A stretch of 64,000 bases of DNA from Poseidonocella sedimentorum (GTDB lineage: Bacteria; Pseudomonadota; Alphaproteobacteria; Rhodobacterales; Rhodobacteraceae), in assembly GCF_900116005.1 (NCBI RefSeq), contig NZ_FOYI01000008.1, positions 7,501-71,500 of the forward strand, read 5' to 3'. Position numbers and translations under genes: made by a program. The notes below the pieces were generated by a model that searched no databases, was not told the origin of the DNA, and saw only the letters and a program-made list of their open reading frames with translations. Shown here one piece after another: positions 43,959 to 53,023 of this stretch (position 1 is the stretch's first letter; each line of letters begins with the position of its first letter).

Positions 43959-44852
43959 ATGCTGGCCGCGATCCCCTTTCCAGAGCTGTCGCCCGAGATC
44001 TTCACGATCCGTCTGGGCGAGTTCGCCTTTTCACTGCGCTGGTATGCTCTGGCCTATATCGTCGGGCTGTTGATCGGTTGGCGCACGGTGGTGGGGCTGA
44101 TGCGGCGCCCGTCCCTGTGGCCCGCGTCGCGCGCACCGATGGCGCCGACACAGGTCGAGGACCTGCTCTTCTGGATCATCCTCGGCGTGATCCTGGGCGG
44201 TCGGCTCGGCTTTGTGCTCTTCTATCAACCCGATTTCTACCTCCAGAACCCCGCCGCCATCCTGCGTCTTTGGGAAGGCGGAATGGCCTTTCACGGCGGG
44301 TTTGCGGGCGTCGTCATCGCCGCCCTGCTCTATTGCCGCCGCCATGGCATCCCCGCGCTTTCGCTGGCCGATGCGCTCGCGCTCGCGACGCCGCCGGGGC
44401 TTCTGCTGGGGCGGCTGGCGAATTTCATCAACGGCGAGCTCTGGGGCCGGCCGACCGAGGCGCCGTGGGGCGTGGTCTTTCCCGGCGCGCTGGCACAGGA
44501 GTGCGCGGGCGTCGTCGGCCCCTGCGCGCGCCATCCCTCGCAGCTCTACGAAGCCGCGCTGGAGGGGCTGATCCTCGGCGCATTGCTCTGGGCCCTCGTG
44601 CTGGGCGCCTCCGCGCTCAAACGCCCCGGCCTGCTGACCGGTGTCTTCCTTCTGGGCTACGGGCTCGCGCGCGCCGCGGTCGAGCTTGTCCGCCAGCCGG
44701 ACGCCCAGTTCGCCGGGCCGGGCAACCCGGTCGGCTACGCGCTGCAACTGGGCGAGGCCGGGCTGACCATGGGCCAGATCCTGACGCTCCCGATGATCCT
44801 CGCCGGGCTCTTCCTCATCGCCCGCACGCGGCCCGGCTCCCGCCTCGCATGA
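43959..44852 (+). CDS. lgt: Prolipoprotein diacylglyceryl transferase
   Basis: Lgt transfers diacylglycerol from phosphatidylglycerol to the lipobox Cys of prolipoproteins. The 297-residue protein has about seven membrane helices, the catalytic-loop motif [10 protein letters not shown] and the signature [15 protein letters not shown], in which the second Gly is replaced by Ala. The [12 protein letters not shown] segment is also family-typical. The stop overlaps the midA start by 4 nt, giving lgt-midA-pgeF. Confidence 0.97.
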   Translation: MLAAIPFPELSPEIFTIRLGEFAFSLRWYALAYIVGLLIGWRTVVGLMRRPSLWPASRAPMAPTQVEDLLFWIILGVILGGRLGFVLFYQPDFYLQNPAAILRLWEGGMAFHGGFAGVVIAALLYCRRHGIPALSLADALALATPPGLLLGRLANFINGELWGRPTEAPWGVVFPGALAQECAGVVGPCARHPSQLYEAALEGLILGALLWALVLGASALKRPGLLTGVFLLGYGLARAAVELVRQPDAQFAGPGNPVGYALQLGEAGLTMGQILTLPMILAGLFLIARTRPGSRLA

Positions 44853-45913
44853 GCCCGCTCGAAGAGCATCTCCACCGCCGCATTGCCTTTGACGGGCCGC
44901 TCACGGTCGCGGCGTACATGCAGACCTGCCTGCTCCACCCCGAACACGGCTACTACACCACGCGCCAGCCGATCGGCGCGGAGGGCGATTTCACCACCGC
45001 GCCGGAGATCAGCCAGATGTTCGGCGAGCTTGTGGGGCTCGCGCTGGCGCAATCCTGGCTCGATCAGGGCGCGCCGGAGGCGTTCACCCTGGCCGAGCTT
45101 GGCCCCGGCCGGGGCGTGCTGATGGCCGATGCGCTGCGGGCAACGCGCGGGGTGCCGGGGTTTCACGCGGCGCTTCGGCTGCATCTGGTGGAGGTCTCGC
45201 CCCCACTTCGCGCCGTCCAGAGCGCCGCGCTGGCCGGGTTTGATCCCGTGTTTCACGAGAGCGCGGAGAGCCTCCCGGAGGAAGCGCCGCTCCTTGTCAT
45301 CGCCAACGAGTTCTTCGACGCCCTGCCGGTTCGGCAATTCCTGCGCTCCGGCGCGGGATGGTGCGAGCGGTTGGTCGGCGTCTCGGACGGGCGCCTGAGC
45401 TGGGGGCTTTCGCCGCCGGGCCCACAGCCCGAGCTCGACCATCGCCTCGCGGGCAGCGCCGAGGGCGACATGGTGTCCTGGTGCCCCGCCGGCGCGCGCA
45501 TCGCCGCCGAGATCGGGCGCCGGATCACGGCCCGGGGCGGCGCCGCGCTGATCATCGATTACGGCGACTGGCGGGCGACGGGAGACAGCCTTCAGGCGAT
45601 CCACGCCCGGGAAAAAGCCCCGCCGCTGGCGCATCCCGGCGCGGCGGACCTGACCGCCCATGTCAGCTTCGAAGACCTCGCCCGCGCCGCGCCCTGCGCT
45701 CATTCCGGCCCCGTCCCCCAAGGCGTTTTCCTCGAGGCGCTCGGCATCACCGCCCGCGCCCGAAGCCTCGCCGGCAATGCCGGGCCAGCCGCCGCCGATG
45801 CCGTGGCCGCCGCACATCGGCGCTTGACCCACCCCGGCGAAATGGGCTCATTGTTCAAGGTACTCGCCCTCCACTCACCCGACGCACCACCACCACCGGG
45901 GCTCGCCTCATGA
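44849..45913 (+). CDS. midA: SAM-dependent methyltransferase, MidA/NDUFAF7 family
   Basis: NDUFAF7-type proteins methylate an Arg in a complex I subunit in mitochondria; bacterial members are expected to act similarly. The 354-residue protein has the family segments [23 protein letters not shown], the SAM-binding [25 protein letters not shown] and IIDYGDWRA. It overlaps both lgt and pgeF by 4 nt. A much longer frame upstream is a shadow inside lgt. Confidence 0.92.
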   Translation: MSPLEEHLHRRIAFDGPLTVAAYMQTCLLHPEHGYYTTRQPIGAEGDFTTAPEISQMFGELVGLALAQSWLDQGAPEAFTLAELGPGRGVLMADALRATRGVPGFHAALRLHLVEVSPPLRAVQSAALAGFDPVFHESAESLPEEAPLLVIANEFFDALPVRQFLRSGAGWCERLVGVSDGRLSWGLSPPGPQPELDHRLAGSAEGDMVSWCPAGARIAAEIGRRITARGGAALIIDYGDWRATGDSLQAIHAREKAPPLAHPGAADLTAHVSFEDLARAAPCAHSGPVPQGVFLEALGITARARSLAGNAGPAAADAVAAAHRRLTHPGEMGSLFKVLALHSPDAPPPPGLAS

Positions 45914-46665
45914 CTTTGGAAATTCTGACGTCCGACACCCTCGCGCCCGTGCAACACGGGTTCTTCACCCGCCGTGGCGGCGCGTCTTCGGGGGTGTTCG
46001 CCGGGCTCAACTGCGGGCGCGGCTCCTCTGATCAATCCGATATCGTGAGCATCAATCGCGCGCGTGTGGCCGAGGCGATGGGCGTGGGCACCGAGGCGCT
46101 CGCCGGTGTGCATCAGGTCCATTCCGCGAGCGTCGTGCACCTGCGGGAGTCGCCGTCCGAGCCGCCGCGCGCCGATGCGATCGTAACCGATGTGCCGGGG
46201 CTCGCGATTTCGGTGCTGACCGCCGATTGCGCGCCTGTCCTCTTTGCCGACCGGGACGCGGGCGTCGTGGGGGCGGCTCATGCGGGGTGGCGCGGCGGGT
46301 TCGACGGGGTGCTGGAAGCGACGCTGGAGACGATGCAATCGCTCGGCGCGCGGCCCGAGCGGACCACCGCCGTCATCGGCCCGACCATCAGCCAGCGCGC
46401 CTATGAGGTCGGCCCGGAATTCTTCGAGACCTTCCTCGACGAGGACCGCGACAACGCGCGCTTCTTTGCCGGGGGCGCGGGCGACCGGATGCAGTTTGAC
46501 CTGCCCGCCTTCCTGCTCCACCGGCTGCGCGCGGCGGGCATCGGCGAGGCGGAATGGACGCGGCATTGCACCTATTCGGACGAGGAGCGATTCTACTCCT
46601 ACCGTCGCAGCGTCCATCGCAAGGAAGCGGATTACGGGCGGCTCATCGCGGCGATCCGTCTCTGA
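45910..46665 (+). CDS. pgeF: Peptidoglycan editing factor PgeF (YfiH/LACC1 family)
   Basis: PgeF removes wrongly incorporated residues from peptidoglycan precursors; relatives have purine nucleoside and copper-dependent oxidase activity. The 251-residue protein has FTRRGGASSGVFAGLN, the metal-binding HQVHSA, LTADCAPVL and GAAHAGWRGGFDGV (conserved Cys and His ligands), and the C-terminal CTYSDEERFYSYRR. It overlaps midA by 4 nt. Confidence 0.94.
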   Translation: MTLEILTSDTLAPVQHGFFTRRGGASSGVFAGLNCGRGSSDQSDIVSINRARVAEAMGVGTEALAGVHQVHSASVVHLRESPSEPPRADAIVTDVPGLAISVLTADCAPVLFADRDAGVVGAAHAGWRGGFDGVLEATLETMQSLGARPERTTAVIGPTISQRAYEVGPEFFETFLDEDRDNARFFAGGAGDRMQFDLPAFLLHRLRAAGIGEAEWTRHCTYSDEERFYSYRRSVHRKEADYGRLIAAIRL

Positions 46666-46680
46666 CGCCGGCGCTCCGGT

Positions 46681-47181
46681 TCAGGCGGTCTTGCTGAGCC
46701 GATCCTCAAGGACCTCGAAGGGCACGCCGGGCTCATCCTTGGCCACCCGGATCACCAACGACGTCTTGACGCTGCCCACGTTGGGCGCGGTCAGAAGCTG
46801 CGAGGTCAGGAAGGACTGGAAGGTGCTGAGGTCGGGGGCCACGCATTTGAGCATGAAATCCACCTCGCCGTTGAGCATGTGGCATTCGCGCACCAGCGGC
46901 CAATCACGGCAGAGCGCCTCGAAGGCGCTGAGATCGCCCTCGGCCTGCGACTGCAGCCCGACCATGGCGAAGACGCGCACCTCGAAGCCGAGCTCGCGGC
47001 TGTCCACATCCGCATGATAGCCGCGGATGAACCCCGCCTCCTCCAGCGTGCGCACCCGGCGCAGGCAGGGCGGCGCGGAGATCCCCACGCGGCGCGCAAG
47101 CTCCACGTTGGTCATCCGGCCATCGGCCTGCAGCTCCGCCAGAATTTTTCGGTCGATCGGGTCCAGTCGAGACGTTGGCAT
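46681..47181 (-). CDS. Lrp/AsnC family transcriptional regulator, divergent from trxB
   Basis: The 166-residue protein has an N-terminal helix-turn-helix (LDPIDRKILAELQADGRM, VGISAPPCLRRVRTL) and a RAM ligand domain (GEVDFMLKCV). ATG 47181 is chosen because GAGG lies 6 nt upstream; an earlier ATG two codons before would leave no space. The gene is convergent with pgeF and divergent from trxB across 193 nt. The pairing with trxB is common in this bacterial group. Ligand unknown. Confidence 0.93.
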   Translation of the reverse strand: MPTSRLDPIDRKILAELQADGRMTNVELARRVGISAPPCLRRVRTLEEAGFIRGYHADVDSRELGFEVRVFAMVGLQSQAEGDLSAFEALCRDWPLVRECHMLNGEVDFMLKCVAPDLSTFQSFLTSQLLTAPNVGSVKTSLVIRVAKDEPGVPFEVLEDRLSKTA

Positions 47182-47374
47182 CGTCATCCTCGGTTTTTCC
47201 ACAAGTTAACCCAATGCGCGCAGGGGCGCAATTAAATTTCACCCGCGCGCAATTTCATTATCGCAGCCGGCGGGCTCGGGTTTCGGCCGTCGCATGGGGG
47301 CCATGCGCATCTTTCAACGGCCGGTCACCGGGGCTATATGGGCCGCGGACACGCGAAGGAAAGGCGAGACACAC

Positions 47375-48319
47375 ATGGCGGATACACGGCACACGAAGGT
47401 TCTGATCATCGGGTCGGGGCCCGCGGGCTACACGGCGGGCGTCTATGCCAGCCGGGCCATGCTGGAGCCGATCCTCGTGCAGGGGATCGAGCCGGGCGGT
47501 CAGCTCACCACCACCACCGAAGTCGAGAACTGGCCCGGCGATACCGAGGTGCAGGGGCCGGACCTGATGGTGCGGATGGAGGCCCATGCCAAGGCGATGG
47601 GCTGCGAGATCATCGGCGACATCATCACCGAGCTCGACGTCGAGAGCCGCCCCTTCACCGCCACCGGCGATTCGGGCACGACATACACCGCCGATGCCGT
47701 AATTCTCGCAACGGGCGCGCGGGCGAAATGGCTCGGCCTGCCCTCGGAAGACGCGTTCAAGGGCTTTGGCGTGTCGGCCTGTGCCACTTGTGACGGGTTT
47801 TTCTACCGCGGGCAGGAGATCGTCGTGATCGGCGGCGGCAACACCGCAGTCGAGGAAGCGCTGTTCCTGACCAACTTCGCCTCCAAGGTCACGCTGATCC
47901 ACCGCCGCGACACGCTCCGCGCCGAGAAGATCCTGCAGGACCGGCTGTTCAAGAACCCCAAGATCGAGCCGCTCTGGTTCCACGAGCTTGACGAGGTTGT
48001 GGGCGAGGACACTCCCAAAGGGGTGACCGCCGTGCGCGTCCGCCACACCGAGACGGGCGAGATCACCGAAATCCCCTGCAAGGGCGTTTTCGTGGCCATC
48101 GGCCATGCCCCTGCGAGCGAGCTCGTGAAGGACAAGCTGGAGACCCACATGGGCGGCTACGTCAGGGTCAAGCCCGGCAGCACGGCGACCTCCATTCCGG
48201 GCATTTTCGCGGCGGGCGATCTGACCGACCACATCTATCGTCAGGCGGTCACCAGCGCGGGCATGGGCTGCATGGCCGCGCTCGACGCCGAACGCTTCCT
48301 CGCCGAACAGGAAAGCTGA
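47375..48319 (+). CDS. trxB: Thioredoxin-disulfide reductase
   Basis: TrxB reduces thioredoxin with NADPH and FAD. The 314-residue protein has the FAD-binding [16 protein letters not shown], the redox motif Cys136-Ala-Thr-Cys139, the NADP-binding [13 protein letters not shown] and the C-terminal FAD site [10 protein letters not shown]. An AAGG-rich region precedes the ATG. Longer in-frame upstream sequence is not conserved with the family. Confidence 0.97.
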   Translation: MADTRHTKVLIIGSGPAGYTAGVYASRAMLEPILVQGIEPGGQLTTTTEVENWPGDTEVQGPDLMVRMEAHAKAMGCEIIGDIITELDVESRPFTATGDSGTTYTADAVILATGARAKWLGLPSEDAFKGFGVSACATCDGFFYRGQEIVVIGGGNTAVEEALFLTNFASKVTLIHRRDTLRAEKILQDRLFKNPKIEPLWFHELDEVVGEDTPKGVTAVRVRHTETGEITEIPCKGVFVAIGHAPASELVKDKLETHMGGYVRVKPGSTATSIPGIFAAGDLTDHIYRQAVTSAGMGCMAALDAERFLAEQES

Positions 48320-48511
48320 GCGCGGCGGGGCGCCCCGGTCGCGCCCCGCGCCATACCCCCGCCGCATGGCGGGTTTCTGTCCATCGGCACGCGTTTTCGA
48401 CACCCGACCCTTGCCTTTCGCGGCGAGTGTGGGCAAAGCGGCACCCGAAACCGCCCCAAAGGCCCGCCGATCCGCGATGGGCCTCTTTTTTCTCTACGTG
48501 AGGTCATTTGC
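48320..48511 (+). promoter_or_regulatory. Structured leader of the sulfate-activation gene
   Basis: The 192-nt region between trxB and sat holds three successive hairpins: GCGGGGCG/CGCCCCGC (48325-48349), CCCGCC-GCAT-GGCGGG followed by TTT (48358-48376), and a terminator-like AGGCCC/GGGCCT stem with TTTTTT (48460-48491). The last ends 20 nt before the start codon, leaving no room for a promoter. Either it stops trxB read-through, or it acts as an attenuator in the sat leader. Confidence 0.45.
48460..48491 (+). terminator. Terminator-like hairpin directly upstream of sat
   Basis: AGGCCC (48460-48465) and GGGCCT (48479-48484) pair around a 13-nt loop, followed by C and six T residues. The stem is short but GC-rich. 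Its position immediately before the sat ribosome-binding site (GAGG at 48500-48503) suggests conditional termination. Confidence 0.55.
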
Positions 48512-50230
48512 ATGTCGATGAGCCCCAATCTCGCCCCTGTCCCCGAGCTGTTTGTTTCCCACGAATCCGCGCTGAAACTGAAAGTCGAGGCCGCGGATCT
48601 CGTGAGCTGGGATCTCACGCCGCGCCAGATCTGTGATCTGGAACTGCTGATGAACGGCGGCTTCAACCCGCTCAAGGGCTTCATGAGCGAGGCGGATTAC
48701 GACGGCGTCGTCGAGAACATGCGCACCGCAGACGGCCACCTCTGGCCAATCCCGATCACACTCGACGTCAACTCCGCCTTCGCCGAAGCGCTCGAAATCG
48801 GGCAGGATATCGCGCTGCGCGACCAGGAAGGCGTCATCCTCGCCACCATGACCGTGACCGACCGCTGGGCGCCGGACAAGGCGCGCGAGGCCGAGAAGGT
48901 GTTCGGGGCCGATGACGATGCCCACCCGGCGGTCAACTACCTGCACAACACCGCGGGCGAGATTTACCTCGGCGGCCCGGTGACGGGCATCCAGCAACCC
49001 GTCCATTATGATTTCCGCGGTCGCCGCGACACGCCCAACGAGCTGCGCGCCTATTTCCGCAAGCTCGGCTGGCGCAAGGTCGTCGCCTTCCAGACGCGCA
49101 ACCCGCTGCACCGCGCGCACCAGGAGCTGACCTTTCGCGCCGCGCGTGAAGCCCAGGCCAACCTGCTGATCCACCCGGTCGTCGGGATGACCAAACCGGG
49201 CGACGTGGACCACTTCACCCGCGTGCGCTGCTACGAGGCCGTGCTCGACAAATACCCCAGTGCGACCACGACCATGAGCCTTCTGAACCTCGCCATGCGC
49301 ATGGCCGGCCCGCGCGAGGCGGTCTGGCACGGGCTGATCCGCCGCAACCACGGCTGCACCCATTTCATCGTCGGCCGCGATCACGCCGGCCCCGGCAAGA
49401 ACTCAGCCGGCGAGGATTTCTACGGCCCCTATGATGCCCAGGATCTCTTCCGCGAGCATCAGGACGAAATCGGCATCGAGATGGTCGATTTCAAACACAT
49501 GGTCTACGTCCAGGAGCGCGCCCAGTACGAGCCCGCCGACGAGATCGCCGACAAGGATGACGTGACCATCCTCAACATCTCGGGCACCGAGCTGCGCCGC
49601 CGTCTGGCCGAAGGGCTGGAAATTCCCGAATGGTTCTCCTTCCCCGAGGTTGTCTCCGAGCTGCGCAAGACGCGCCCACCGCGCGCGCAACAGGGCTTCA
49701 CCGTGTTCTTCACCGGCTTCTCCGGCTCCGGCAAATCGACCATCGCCAACGCGCTCATGGTCAAGCTGATGGAAATGGGCGGCCGCCCGGTGACGCTGCT
49801 CGACGGCGACATCGTCCGCAAGAACCTCAGCTCCGAGCTCGGCTTCTCCAAGGAGCACCGCGACCTCAACATCCGCCGGATCGGGTTTGTGGCCTCCGAG
49901 ATCACCAAGAACGGCGGTATCGCCATCTGCGCGCCCATCGCGCCCTATGCCACCACCCGGCGGGCCGTGCGCGAGGACATCGAGCAGTGCGGCGCCTTTG
50001 TCGAAGTCCACGTCGCGACCTCCATCGAGGAATGCGAGCGGCGCGACCGCAAGGGGCTCTACAAGCTGGCGCGCGAGGGCAAGATCAAGGAATTCACCGG
50101 CATCTCCGATCCCTATGACGTGCCGGTGAATCCCGAGATTCGCCTCGAGACCGAGAACGTGGACGTGGACAACTGCGCCCACCAGGTGATCCTCAAGCTC
50201 GAGCAGCTCGGCCTCATCGCCGGGATGTGA
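48512..50230 (+). CDS. sat: Bifunctional sulfate adenylyltransferase / adenylylsulfate kinase
   Basis: The enzyme activates sulfate to APS and phosphorylates APS to PAPS. The 572-residue protein has an N-terminal homomeric ATP sulfurylase (residues ~1-390) with FQTRNPLHRAHQEL and GRDHAGPG, and a C-terminal APS kinase with P-loop GFSGSGKS near residues 401-408, LDGDIVRKNLS and the FVEVHVATSIEECERRD segment. This Sat-CysC fusion replaces the CysD/CysN pair of enterobacteria and is usual in roseobacters. It stands alone, with a strong terminator after it. Confidence 0.96.
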   Translation: MSMSPNLAPVPELFVSHESALKLKVEAADLVSWDLTPRQICDLELLMNGGFNPLKGFMSEADYDGVVENMRTADGHLWPIPITLDVNSAFAEALEIGQDIALRDQEGVILATMTVTDRWAPDKAREAEKVFGADDDAHPAVNYLHNTAGEIYLGGPVTGIQQPVHYDFRGRRDTPNELRAYFRKLGWRKVVAFQTRNPLHRAHQELTFRAAREAQANLLIHPVVGMTKPGDVDHFTRVRCYEAVLDKYPSATTTMSLLNLAMRMAGPREAVWHGLIRRNHGCTHFIVGRDHAGPGKNSAGEDFYGPYDAQDLFREHQDEIGIEMVDFKHMVYVQERAQYEPADEIADKDDVTILNISGTELRRRLAEGLEIPEWFSFPEVVSELRKTRPPRAQQGFTVFFTGFSGSGKSTIANALMVKLMEMGGRPVTLLDGDIVRKNLSSELGFSKEHRDLNIRRIGFVASEITKNGGIAICAPIAPYATTRRAVREDIEQCGAFVEVHVATSIEECERRDRKGLYKLAREGKIKEFTGISDPYDVPVNPEIRLETENVDVDNCAHQVILKLEQLGLIAGM

Positions 50231-50253
50231 GCCTTCGGGCCGATCCATGCTCC

Positions 50254-50281
50254 GCGCCCCGGCCTCTCGCCGGGGCGCTTT
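50254..50281 (+). terminator. Intrinsic terminator after sat
   Basis: A perfect 10-bp GC-rich stem (GCGCCCCGGC with GCCGGGGCGC) around CTCTC is followed by TTT, 23 nt after the sat stop codon. Confidence 0.78.
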
Positions 50282-50304
50282 GCGTTTGGGGGGAGAGAAC
50301 GAGA

Positions 50305-50335
50305 AGAGCCGCCGGCGGTTACGCGCGGCGGCTCT
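50305..50335 (-). terminator. Terminator-like hairpin after the hsp20-DUF1150 operon
   Basis: A 9-bp stem (AGAGCCGCC with GGCGGCTCT, 13-nt loop) lies 33 nt beyond the DUF1150 stop on the minus strand. It is followed there by a mixed T/C stretch (TCTCGTT), so it is a weak terminator. Confidence 0.5.
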
Positions 50336-50368
50336 GGTCTTTGCGGGTCTGTGAAACGCGCTGCGCGG

Positions 50369-50596
50369 TCAGTGGACCGGAACGGGCGCGAGGTCGTGAT
50401 GGCGTGCGAGCATGAAGGCCGCGTCGCGGTCTGTCACGATGGCAAGCCGCTCTCCGGATTCGCTGTGCACGGCATAAAGCTTGGTCACGTCCTCGATCTG
50501 GTGCCGCACGCCGGCGGGCAGATCGTCCAGCTCGACCTCGCGGACGTAGACGATCCGCGAGCCCTCGTCTTTGATGATGTCAATTGGTGTCTGCAT
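50369..50596 (-). CDS. DUF1150 family protein
   Basis: The 75-residue protein matches DUF1150, a short alphaproteobacterial family of unknown function: IVYVREVELDDLPAGVR in the first half, then KLYAVHSESGERLAIVTDRDAAFMLARHHD and PVPVH at the end. It starts 4 nt after the hsp20 stop and is therefore coexpressed with it. The same pairing in related bacteria suggests a role in heat or proteostasis stress, which is inference. Confidence 0.9.
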   Translation of the reverse strand: MQTPIDIIKDEGSRIVYVREVELDDLPAGVRHQIEDVTKLYAVHSESGERLAIVTDRDAAFMLARHHDLAPVPVH

Positions 50597-50600
50597 GGTC

Positions 50601-51014
50601 CTACCCCCGATTGATGTTGATGGTCTGCACCACGCTTTCCGGGCGGGCCTGATTGAGATCGACATGCAGCAGCCCGTTTTCAAGCCGCGCCTCGCCCACC
50701 TCAACCCCGTCGGCCAGCACGAATGAGCGCTGGAACTGCCGCGCGGCGATCCCCCGATGGAGAAAGACGCGATCGTCCGCCTCGTCGCCCTGACGCCCCC
50801 GGATCACAAGCTGGCGGTCCTCCAGCGTGATCGACAGGTCTTCCTCGCGGAACCCGGCCACGGCGAGGGTGATGCGGAAGGTGGTCTCGGAGCTTTGTTC
50901 GATATTATAAGGCGGGTAGCCTTCGTTGCCGCTCTTGGCGGTGCGCTCCACCAGCCTCTCCAACTGATCAAAGCCAAGCAGGAAGGGGTGCGAGCCCAGG
51001 GTCAGTTTCGTCAT
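50601..51014 (-). CDS. Small heat shock protein, Hsp20/alpha-crystallin family
   Basis: Small heat shock proteins hold unfolded proteins for refolding. The 137-residue protein has an IbpA-type N-terminus (GFDQLERLVERT), the alpha-crystallin domain with PPYNIEQSSETTFRITLAVAGF and ARLENGLLHVDL, and the short C-terminal ININ motif (IxI). ATG 51014 with GAAGGA 7 nt upstream is preferred; an in-frame ATG at 51044 lies within the leader. The leader can fold into a ROSE-like hairpin that hides the ribosome-binding site, and an RpoH-like promoter precedes it. Confidence 0.95.
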   Translation of the reverse strand: MTKLTLGSHPFLLGFDQLERLVERTAKSGNEGYPPYNIEQSSETTFRITLAVAGFREEDLSITLEDRQLVIRGRQGDEADDRVFLHRGIAARQFQRSFVLADGVEVGEARLENGLLHVDLNQARPESVVQTININRG

Positions 51015-51016
51015 CG

Positions 51017-51071
51017 ACAGGTCCTTCAAAAAGCGACTGTACATTCGTGGCCCCTGAAAGCGGCGACCACG
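51017..51071 (-). promoter_or_regulatory. ROSE-like RNA thermometer in the hsp20 leader
   Basis: Read on the minus strand, ACAG-UCGCU (51040-51032) pairs with AGGA-C-CUGU (51025-51017) around a UUUUGA loop, with one bulged G and one bulged C. The AGGA is the hsp20 Shine-Dalgarno core, and UCGCU matches the ROSE consensus U(U/C)GCU exactly, including the bulged G. A second, 7-bp hairpin (CGTGGTC with GGCCACG, 51071-51046) lies 5' of it. ROSE elements open on heating and control hsp20 genes in rhizobia. Confidence 0.6.
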
Positions 51072-51077
51072 GGCAAG

Positions 51078-51106
51078 ATATGGGCATCAACCATGGTTCG
51101 CGCAAG
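51078..51106 (-). promoter_or_regulatory. RpoH-like heat-shock promoter of hsp20
   Basis: On the minus strand, CTTGCG (51106-51101), a 16-nt spacer and CCCATAT (51084-51078) resemble the sigma-32 consensus CTTGAA/CCCATNT. Transcription would begin near 51071, exactly at the 5' end of the leader hairpins. The spacer is at the long end of what is usual. Confidence 0.5.
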
Positions 51107-51171
51107 ACCTTTGCGCGACGGGCGCAAGCTGATAAAAGGAGCTGTTCAACAAGGCCGGAGCGTAGCAAGGG

Positions 51172-51396
51172 ATGAATGCGCAGAACGATATTGCGATGAA
51201 ATCCGACGAGGTGCTGCGCGTGGAGCTGGAAGTTTTCCGCCGCGAACACCGCGATCTGGATGAGGCGATCGAGGCGCTGGCCGACCGTGGGACGGGCGAT
51301 CAGTTGACGCTGCAACGGCTCAAGAAAAAGAAGCTCTTCCTCAAGGATCGCATCCGCCAGATCGAAGACCGGCTCTATCCCGACATCATCGCCTGA
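51172..51396 (+). CDS. DUF465 (YdcH-like) small coiled-coil protein
   Basis: The 74-residue helical protein has a DUF465 pattern: ELEVFRREHRDLDEAIEAL followed by LQRLKKKKLFLKDRIRQIEDRL. The charge alternation indicates a coiled coil. Function is unknown. It is divergent from hsp20 across 157 nt and lies 72 nt before purE. Confidence 0.9.
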   Translation: MNAQNDIAMKSDEVLRVELEVFRREHRDLDEAIEALADRGTGDQLTLQRLKKKKLFLKDRIRQIEDRLYPDIIA

Positions 51397-51468
51397 GCCG
51401 GGCCCCGCGCCATTGCATCGCCCCGCCGCCCCCTGCTAAGCGGTTGACCAGACAAGATGGAGGGGCGC

Positions 51469-51957
51469 ATGGCGGGCGCACAGGTGGGCATCATCATGGG
51501 GAGCCAGTCGGACTGGCCCACAATGAAACAGGCCGCGGAGATTCTCGACGAGCTGGGCATCGCCTATGAGGCCCGGATCGTCTCGGCGCATCGCACCCCG
51601 GACCGGCTGTGGGATTATGGCAAGACCGCCGCTGCGCGCGGGCTCAAGGTGATCATCGCCGGCGCGGGCGGGGCGGCGCATCTGCCCGGCATGATGGCGT
51701 CCAAGACGCGCGTGCCGGTTGTCGGTGTGCCGGTCCAGACCAAGGCGCTCTCGGGGGTGGACAGCCTCTATTCCATCGTCCAGATGCCCAAGGGCTTTCC
51801 CGTCGCAACCATGGCCATCGGCGCGGCCGGTGCGGCCAACGCCGGGCTCATGGCGGCTCAGATCCTCGCCACCGCGGATGCCGATCTCGCGGCCCGCGTC
51901 GACGCGTGGCGCGCGGCGCTTTCAGCGTCGATCCCGGAGGCCCCAAGCGATGACTGA
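51469..51957 (+). CDS. purE: N5-carboxyaminoimidazole ribonucleotide mutase
   Basis: PurE converts N5-CAIR to CAIR in purine synthesis. The 162-residue class I protein has [13 protein letters not shown], the catalytic His in SAHRTPDRL and [17 protein letters not shown] 51469 is chosen because GGAGG lies 5 nt upstream; an ATG four codons earlier has no good site. It overlaps purK by 8 nt, so both are made from one message. Confidence 0.97.
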   Translation: MAGAQVGIIMGSQSDWPTMKQAAEILDELGIAYEARIVSAHRTPDRLWDYGKTAAARGLKVIIAGAGGAAHLPGMMASKTRVPVVGVPVQTKALSGVDSLYSIVQMPKGFPVATMAIGAAGAANAGLMAAQILATADADLAARVDAWRAALSASIPEAPSDD

Positions 51958-53020
51958 GCCCCTCCCCGCCGGCGCGATCATCGGCATTCTCGGCGGCGGC
52001 CAGCTTGGCCGGATGCTCAGCGTCGCGGCCAGCCGCATGGGCTATCGCACCCACATCTTCGAGCCCGGCGGCACCCCGCCGGCGGGCGATGTGGCCCACG
52101 CGGTCACCACCGCCGCCTATGACGATCTGGACGCGCTGCGCGGCTTTGCCGAGGCAGTCGACGTGATCACCTTTGAATTCGAAAACATCCCCACCGCCGC
52201 GCTCGACCTGCTCGACACCCTGCGTCCGATCCGGCCCAACCGCCGAGCGCTGGCCGTCTCGCAGGACCGGCTGGTGGAAAAGGCTTTCCTGAGCGATCTG
52301 GGTCTCGGGACGGCGCCGTACGCGGCGGTCGATGACGCGGTGGACCTCGCCGAGGCCGTCGCCGAAATCGGCCTGCCCGCGATCCTCAAGACGCGGCGTT
52401 TCGGCTATGATGGCAAGGGCCAGGCGCGGATCATGACCGAGGCCGAGGCGGCGCCCGCGCTGGAGGCGATGGCCGGCGCGCCCTCGATTCTCGAAGGGTT
52501 CGTCGACTTCACCCACGAGGTTTCCGTGATCGCCGCGCGCGGCGCGGACGGGCGCCTCGCCTGTTTCGACCCCGGCGAAAACGTCCACCGCGACGGCATC
52601 CTGCGCACCACCACCGTGCCCGCCACCCTGACGGACGCGCAGCGCGCCGAGGCGGTCGATATCGCCGCGCGCATCCTCGACAAGCTCGACTATTGCGGCG
52701 TCATGGGGGTGGAGCTCTTCGTCACGCCCGAGGGGCTTCTGGTCAACGAAATCGCGCCGCGCGTGCATAATTCGGGCCACTGGACGCAGAACGGCTGCAC
52801 CGTCGACCAGTTCGAGCAGCACATCCGCGCCGTGGCCGGCTGGCCCCTTGGCGACGGGTCGCGCTATGCGGATGTCCAGATGGAGAACCTGATCGGCTCG
52901 GATATCGAGAAGGTCGCGGACTATGCGACAGACGCGTGCGCCGCGCTGCATCTTTATGGCAAGACCGAGGTGCGCGCGGGGCGCAAACTCGGCCATGTGA
53001 ACCGGGTTACGCGCCGCTAG
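51950..53020 (+). CDS. purK: N5-carboxyaminoimidazole ribonucleotide synthase
   Basis: PurK carboxylates AIR to N5-CAIR using ATP and bicarbonate. The 356-residue ATP-grasp protein has [34 protein letters not shown] and [14 protein letters not shown]. It overlaps the purE end by 8 nt. Its stop is only 3 nt from the end of the convergent upp gene, so transcripts from the two sides must end inside each other's coding sequence or meet head-on. Confidence 0.97.
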   Translation: MTEPLPAGAIIGILGGGQLGRMLSVAASRMGYRTHIFEPGGTPPAGDVAHAVTTAAYDDLDALRGFAEAVDVITFEFENIPTAALDLLDTLRPIRPNRRALAVSQDRLVEKAFLSDLGLGTAPYAAVDDAVDLAEAVAEIGLPAILKTRRFGYDGKGQARIMTEAEAAPALEAMAGAPSILEGFVDFTHEVSVIAARGADGRLACFDPGENVHRDGILRTTTVPATLTDAQRAEAVDIAARILDKLDYCGVMGVELFVTPEGLLVNEIAPRVHNSGHWTQNGCTVDQFEQHIRAVAGWPLGDGSRYADVQMENLIGSDIEKVADYATDACAALHLYGKTEVRAGRKLGHVNRVTRR

Positions 53021-53023
53021 GCG

